Below are positions 41,381 to 43,568 of a stretch of DNA of 43,568 bases, in pieces. The DNA is taken from positions 1-43,568 of the forward strand of contig JWKY01000001.1 in assembly GCA_000806015.1 (NCBI GenBank), in the 5' to 3' direction. Positions within the stretch are counted from its first letter, which is position 1; each line of letters opens with the position of its first letter. Position numbers and translations under genes: made by a program. The notes beneath the pieces are model-generated. The model searched no databases, was not told the origin of the DNA, and saw only the letters and a list, made by a program, of their open reading frames with translations. The stretch comes from an archaeon GW2011_AR19 (GTDB taxonomy: Archaea > Nanobdellota > Nanobdellia > Pacearchaeales > GW2011-AR1).

Positions 41381-41833
41381 ATGCTTCCAAAATATCACAT
41401 TATTCTAGGATTTTTCTTTTCTTTAATTTTATTTTTAATTTTTCCTTTTATTGGGCTGTTGGGATTTTTGATAATTTTTGTTTCTTCAGTATTAATAGAT
41501 GCAGATATCTATTTATATTATGTTTTTACTAAAAAAAATTTTAATTTAATAAATGCAATGAAATATTATTCAAAAAAAAGAAAAGAAGTTTTATTATTAC
41601 CTATGGAACAAAGAGCCAAAAAACAAGGAAATATAAGAATATTTCATGGAATAGAAGTTCTGCTGATTCTTTTTCTCTTAGGATTTTTTATAAATAAAAT
41701 CTTTTTATTTATTTTTATTGGATTTAGTTTTCATTTATTTTTGGATATAGTTGAACAGATTCATTATGGGTTTAGAATTTCTAAGATTTCTTTAATTTTT
41801 GATTTTGTTAAAAAAATTAATGAAAAATCTTAA
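41381..41833 (+). CDS. YdjM/DUF457-like integral membrane protein
   Basis: The 150-aa protein has four hydrophobic helices and conserved-looking polar residues: 'YHIILGF', 'VLIDADIY', 'IFHGIEVLL' and 'FHLFLDIVEQIHYG'. This spacing of His and Asp in membrane helices matches YdjM-type putative metal-dependent hydrolases. It follows secD by 2 nt, so it is co-transcribed. Confidence 0.6.
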   Translation: MLPKYHIILGFFFSLILFLIFPFIGLLGFLIIFVSSVLIDADIYLYYVFTKKNFNLINAMKYYSKKRKEVLLLPMEQRAKKQGNIRIFHGIEVLLILFLLGFFINKIFLFIFIGFSFHLFLDIVEQIHYGFRISKISLIFDFVKKINEKS

Positions 41834-41881
41834 TTTTTCTTGGGTGTATGATTTTATAAAGTTAAAAGCTTAATTCTTTTT

Positions 41882-43225
41882 ATGCTAAAAAAAGGAAGAA
41901 AGTTTATTAAAGAAGAAAAAAAAGATATAAAAGAAATTTATAGAAGATTTTGGAAAAGAGATTTTTCCGGAAATACAGGTCAAGCAATTAAAAATAGCGC
42001 ATACAGCTTTTCAACAACTCTTGTTCAAAAAATAGGCGCCATAATTTTTACAATAATAATTGCAAGATTATTAATGCCGGAACTTTTCGGATTATACAGT
42101 CTTGCTCTTACTACAATAGGACTTTTTGCAATTATTTCGGATTTGGGAATCAGTTCGACTTTAATTAGATTCTTTTCAAAGGAACTTGCTAAAAATAAAC
42201 CCAATACCCTGGGTTATTACAACCATTTATTAAAAATAAAATTTCTTTTAACTTTCTTTGCTTCTTTAATTTTAATTTTATCATCCTACTGGATAGCAAG
42301 TATATATTATGATAAGCCAATTTTTTATGCTCTTTTAGCCGGGGGATTATATCTTTTTATAACAAGTTTTTTAAGTTTTTTTGAGTCAATTTATCAATCC
42401 TTTAATAACTTTAAAAAATCTTTAATGAGAGAATCTATTTTTCAAGTATTAAGATTAATCATTATCCCATTAATTATAATTTTTTCTTTAAAATTTTCTG
42501 AGAATGTCTTATTGTTAAACATCCTCTTAGGGCTTTCTTTTTGTTATTTGATTGCTTTAATCTTTTTATTTATTAAAAGACCTATTTTATCAGGAAAAAA
42601 CTTAAATAAAGAACAAAAAAAACAGGTAAATAAATTTATATTGCCTTTGACTGCAATTGCTCTTTCAGGAATTTTTTTTGTGAGTATTGACAAAATTATG
42701 CTGGGTCATTTTGTCAGCGCAGAATTTATAGGTTATTATGCTGCAGCTTTTTCTTTAATAGGCGCGGTAATGGGTTTTTTAAGTTTTTCAGGAGCTTTAT
42801 TTCCTATCTTTTCTAGATTGGGGGGGAAAAAATTAAAAAAAGGCCTCAGAAAGTCTGTTAAAATGGTTTTGCTTGCTTCTTTTATTATAATTTTAATAAC
42901 CCTTATTTTCTCGCCTTTAATAATTAAAATTATTTATGGCACCCAGTACTCTTTATCCACTAATCTTTTAAGATTATTAGCTATATTAATAATTTCAGAA
43001 CCCCTAGCAGCAATTTACTCAAATTATTATGTTGCAATAGGAAAAACTGGAAAAATGGTAAAGTTATTAATTTCAGCAGCTTTATTGAACATAATCTTAA
43101 ATTATGTCTTCATTATTACATTGTTACCAAGAGGAAATTTAGCTGCAGTTTTCGGAGCAGTTATTGCAACCTTAATTAGCAGGTATCTTTTTTTATTTGG
43201 ACTTATCGTTTTTAGAAAAAAATAA
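41882..43225 (+). CDS. Flippase-like polysaccharide biosynthesis membrane protein (Wzx/MOP)
   Basis: A 447-aa protein with about 12-14 transmembrane helices and the family start 'GQAIKNSAYSFSTTLVQKIGAIIFTIIIARLLMPELFGLYSLAL'. Such proteins flip lipid-linked glycans for glycosylation or surface polymers. It has its own TATA (TTTTATAAAG) 26 nt upstream. The downstream convergent transketolase-like gene may belong to sugar metabolism. Confidence 0.88.
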   Translation: MLKKGRKFIKEEKKDIKEIYRRFWKRDFSGNTGQAIKNSAYSFSTTLVQKIGAIIFTIIIARLLMPELFGLYSLALTTIGLFAIISDLGISSTLIRFFSKELAKNKPNTLGYYNHLLKIKFLLTFFASLILILSSYWIASIYYDKPIFYALLAGGLYLFITSFLSFFESIYQSFNNFKKSLMRESIFQVLRLIIIPLIIIFSLKFSENVLLLNILLGLSFCYLIALIFLFIKRPILSGKNLNKEQKKQVNKFILPLTAIALSGIFFVSIDKIMLGHFVSAEFIGYYAAAFSLIGAVMGFLSFSGALFPIFSRLGGKKLKKGLRKSVKMVLLASFIIILITLIFSPLIIKIIYGTQYSLSTNLLRLLAILIISEPLAAIYSNYYVAIGKTGKMVKLLISAALLNIILNYVFIITLLPRGNLAAVFGAVIATLISRYLFLFGLIVFRKK

Positions 43226-43233
43226 TTTTGACA

Positions 43234-43568
43234 TTATTCACAGTCATATAATTCTCTTCTTTCTATAATTAAAGCAGAATTTTCAAAATTTTTTACTTTA
43301 CTATAACATTCTATAACTTGTTTTGAATTTAATAATTCATAAACTGGAAAAGTAACAATCTTTTTTAAAATTTCTGTAAAATCTTGAGTATGCTGTGCTC
43401 CAGGAGTTAATGGTTTTTTCGCACCAACATTCGCTCTAATGATTACAGGAGTTTTAAATTGTTCATAAGACATTTTTTCAATCTTATCCAGATGATTAAC
43501 AATAGCGTCTAAACTATTAAGAATAAAATCATGTCTTTCAAAGAAAACTACCGGTTTATATCCTTCTA
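43234..43568 (-). CDS. Transketolase/E1-beta pyrimidine-binding domain protein (5' partial)
   Basis: The frame stays open to the window edge, so the N-terminus is missing. Visible: 'GYKPVVFFERHDFILNSLDAIVNHLDKI', 'YEQFKTPVIIRANVGAKKPLTPGAQHTQDF' and the end 'ALIIERRELYDCE'. This is the Pyr domain of thiamine-diphosphate enzymes of the 2-oxoacid dehydrogenase E1-beta or transketolase kind. It ends where the C-terminal transketolase domain would begin, so that domain is absent. Confidence 0.8.
   Translation of the reverse strand, partial: EGYKPVVFFERHDFILNSLDAIVNHLDKIEKMSYEQFKTPVIIRANVGAKKPLTPGAQHTQDFTEILKKIVTFPVYELLNSKQVIECYSKVKNFENSALIIERRELYDCE

Overview
The window is an AT-rich archaeal chromosome segment. 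Archaeal markers are everywhere: aIF5A, Spt5, uL11, uL1, uL10, eL40, eL21, Rpb4/RpoF, RpoN, RpoD, Rpp21, SecE/Sec61gamma, SecDF, Taw1, diphthamide synthesis, archaeal FtsZ, and TATA boxes about 25-30 nt upstream of many start codons. The compact layout, very small proteins, a form III-type RuBisCO with an AMP phosphorylase, and DPANN-style surface proteins suggest a DPANN archaeon of the Pacearchaeota/Woesearchaeota kind. The lineage is an inference from gene content.

Layout. 1-5.2 kb: end of a large surface protein with Ig-like repeats, a ClpP-fold Sdh-type protease with a 45-aa partner, several membrane-anchored unknowns and a small winged-helix regulator. 5.2-8.0 kb (minus strand): RuBisCO and cysS. 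8.0-13.3 kb (minus): the archaeal ftsZ-secE-spt5-rpl11 neighbourhood, interrupted by cutA, a DinD-like gene and an unknown 97-aa gene. secE (55 aa) is missing from the ORF track. 13.3-19.9 kb: PP2C-like phosphatase with a nucleotidyltransferase, DUF218 protein, FKBP, aIF5A, eL40, site-2 protease, a 17-residue Lys-rich mini-gene and an eroded stretch. 20-22 kb: uL1-uL10-L12 operon, heavily rearranged, with L12 broken. 22-29.9 kb: XPD-like helicase, Bat-type regulator, tRNA-Ser, AMP phosphorylase, a 143-bp MITE, Taw1 and a dph2 split into two coupled genes. 30-34 kb: MazF toxin-antitoxin, SOD with a DUF1858-IscA fusion, tRNA-Arg, tRNA-Leu, a half-size deoxyhypusine-hydroxylase-like HEAT protein, 5S rRNA, Rpp21 and RpoN. 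34.5-38.3 kb: eL21-rpoF-DUF655-uS13-uS4-uS11-rpoD. 38.3-43.6 kb: EF-hand secreted protein, a GC-rich island, secF-secD, a membrane hydrolase-like protein, a flippase and the end of a transketolase-like gene.

The most unusual theme is a set of short, often palindromic repeats lodged inside or at the edges of translation genes. A 56-bp element is read in the same frame at the uL1/uL10 junction and inside the IscA fusion. A 22-bp hairpin encodes YPKEGHK in both uL10 and uS4. A 27-bp unit encodes DTKQEILH in the uS4 tail and recurs after eL40. A 57-bp tandem repeat replaces the end of uL10 and has relatives beside two tRNA genes. At several sites the insert is flanked by a duplicated target that restores the ribosome-binding site and start codon. 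This resembles the protein-coding palindromic elements (RPEs) of Rickettsia, but in an archaeon; the parallel is inference.

Functional links: RuBisCO and AMP phosphorylase are two of the three steps of the archaeal AMP (nucleoside salvage) pathway. aIF5A and the DOHH-like protein may be enzyme and substrate. Taw1 and Dph2 modify tRNA-Phe and EF2. MazF is presumably autoregulated through a perfect palindrome in its promoter.
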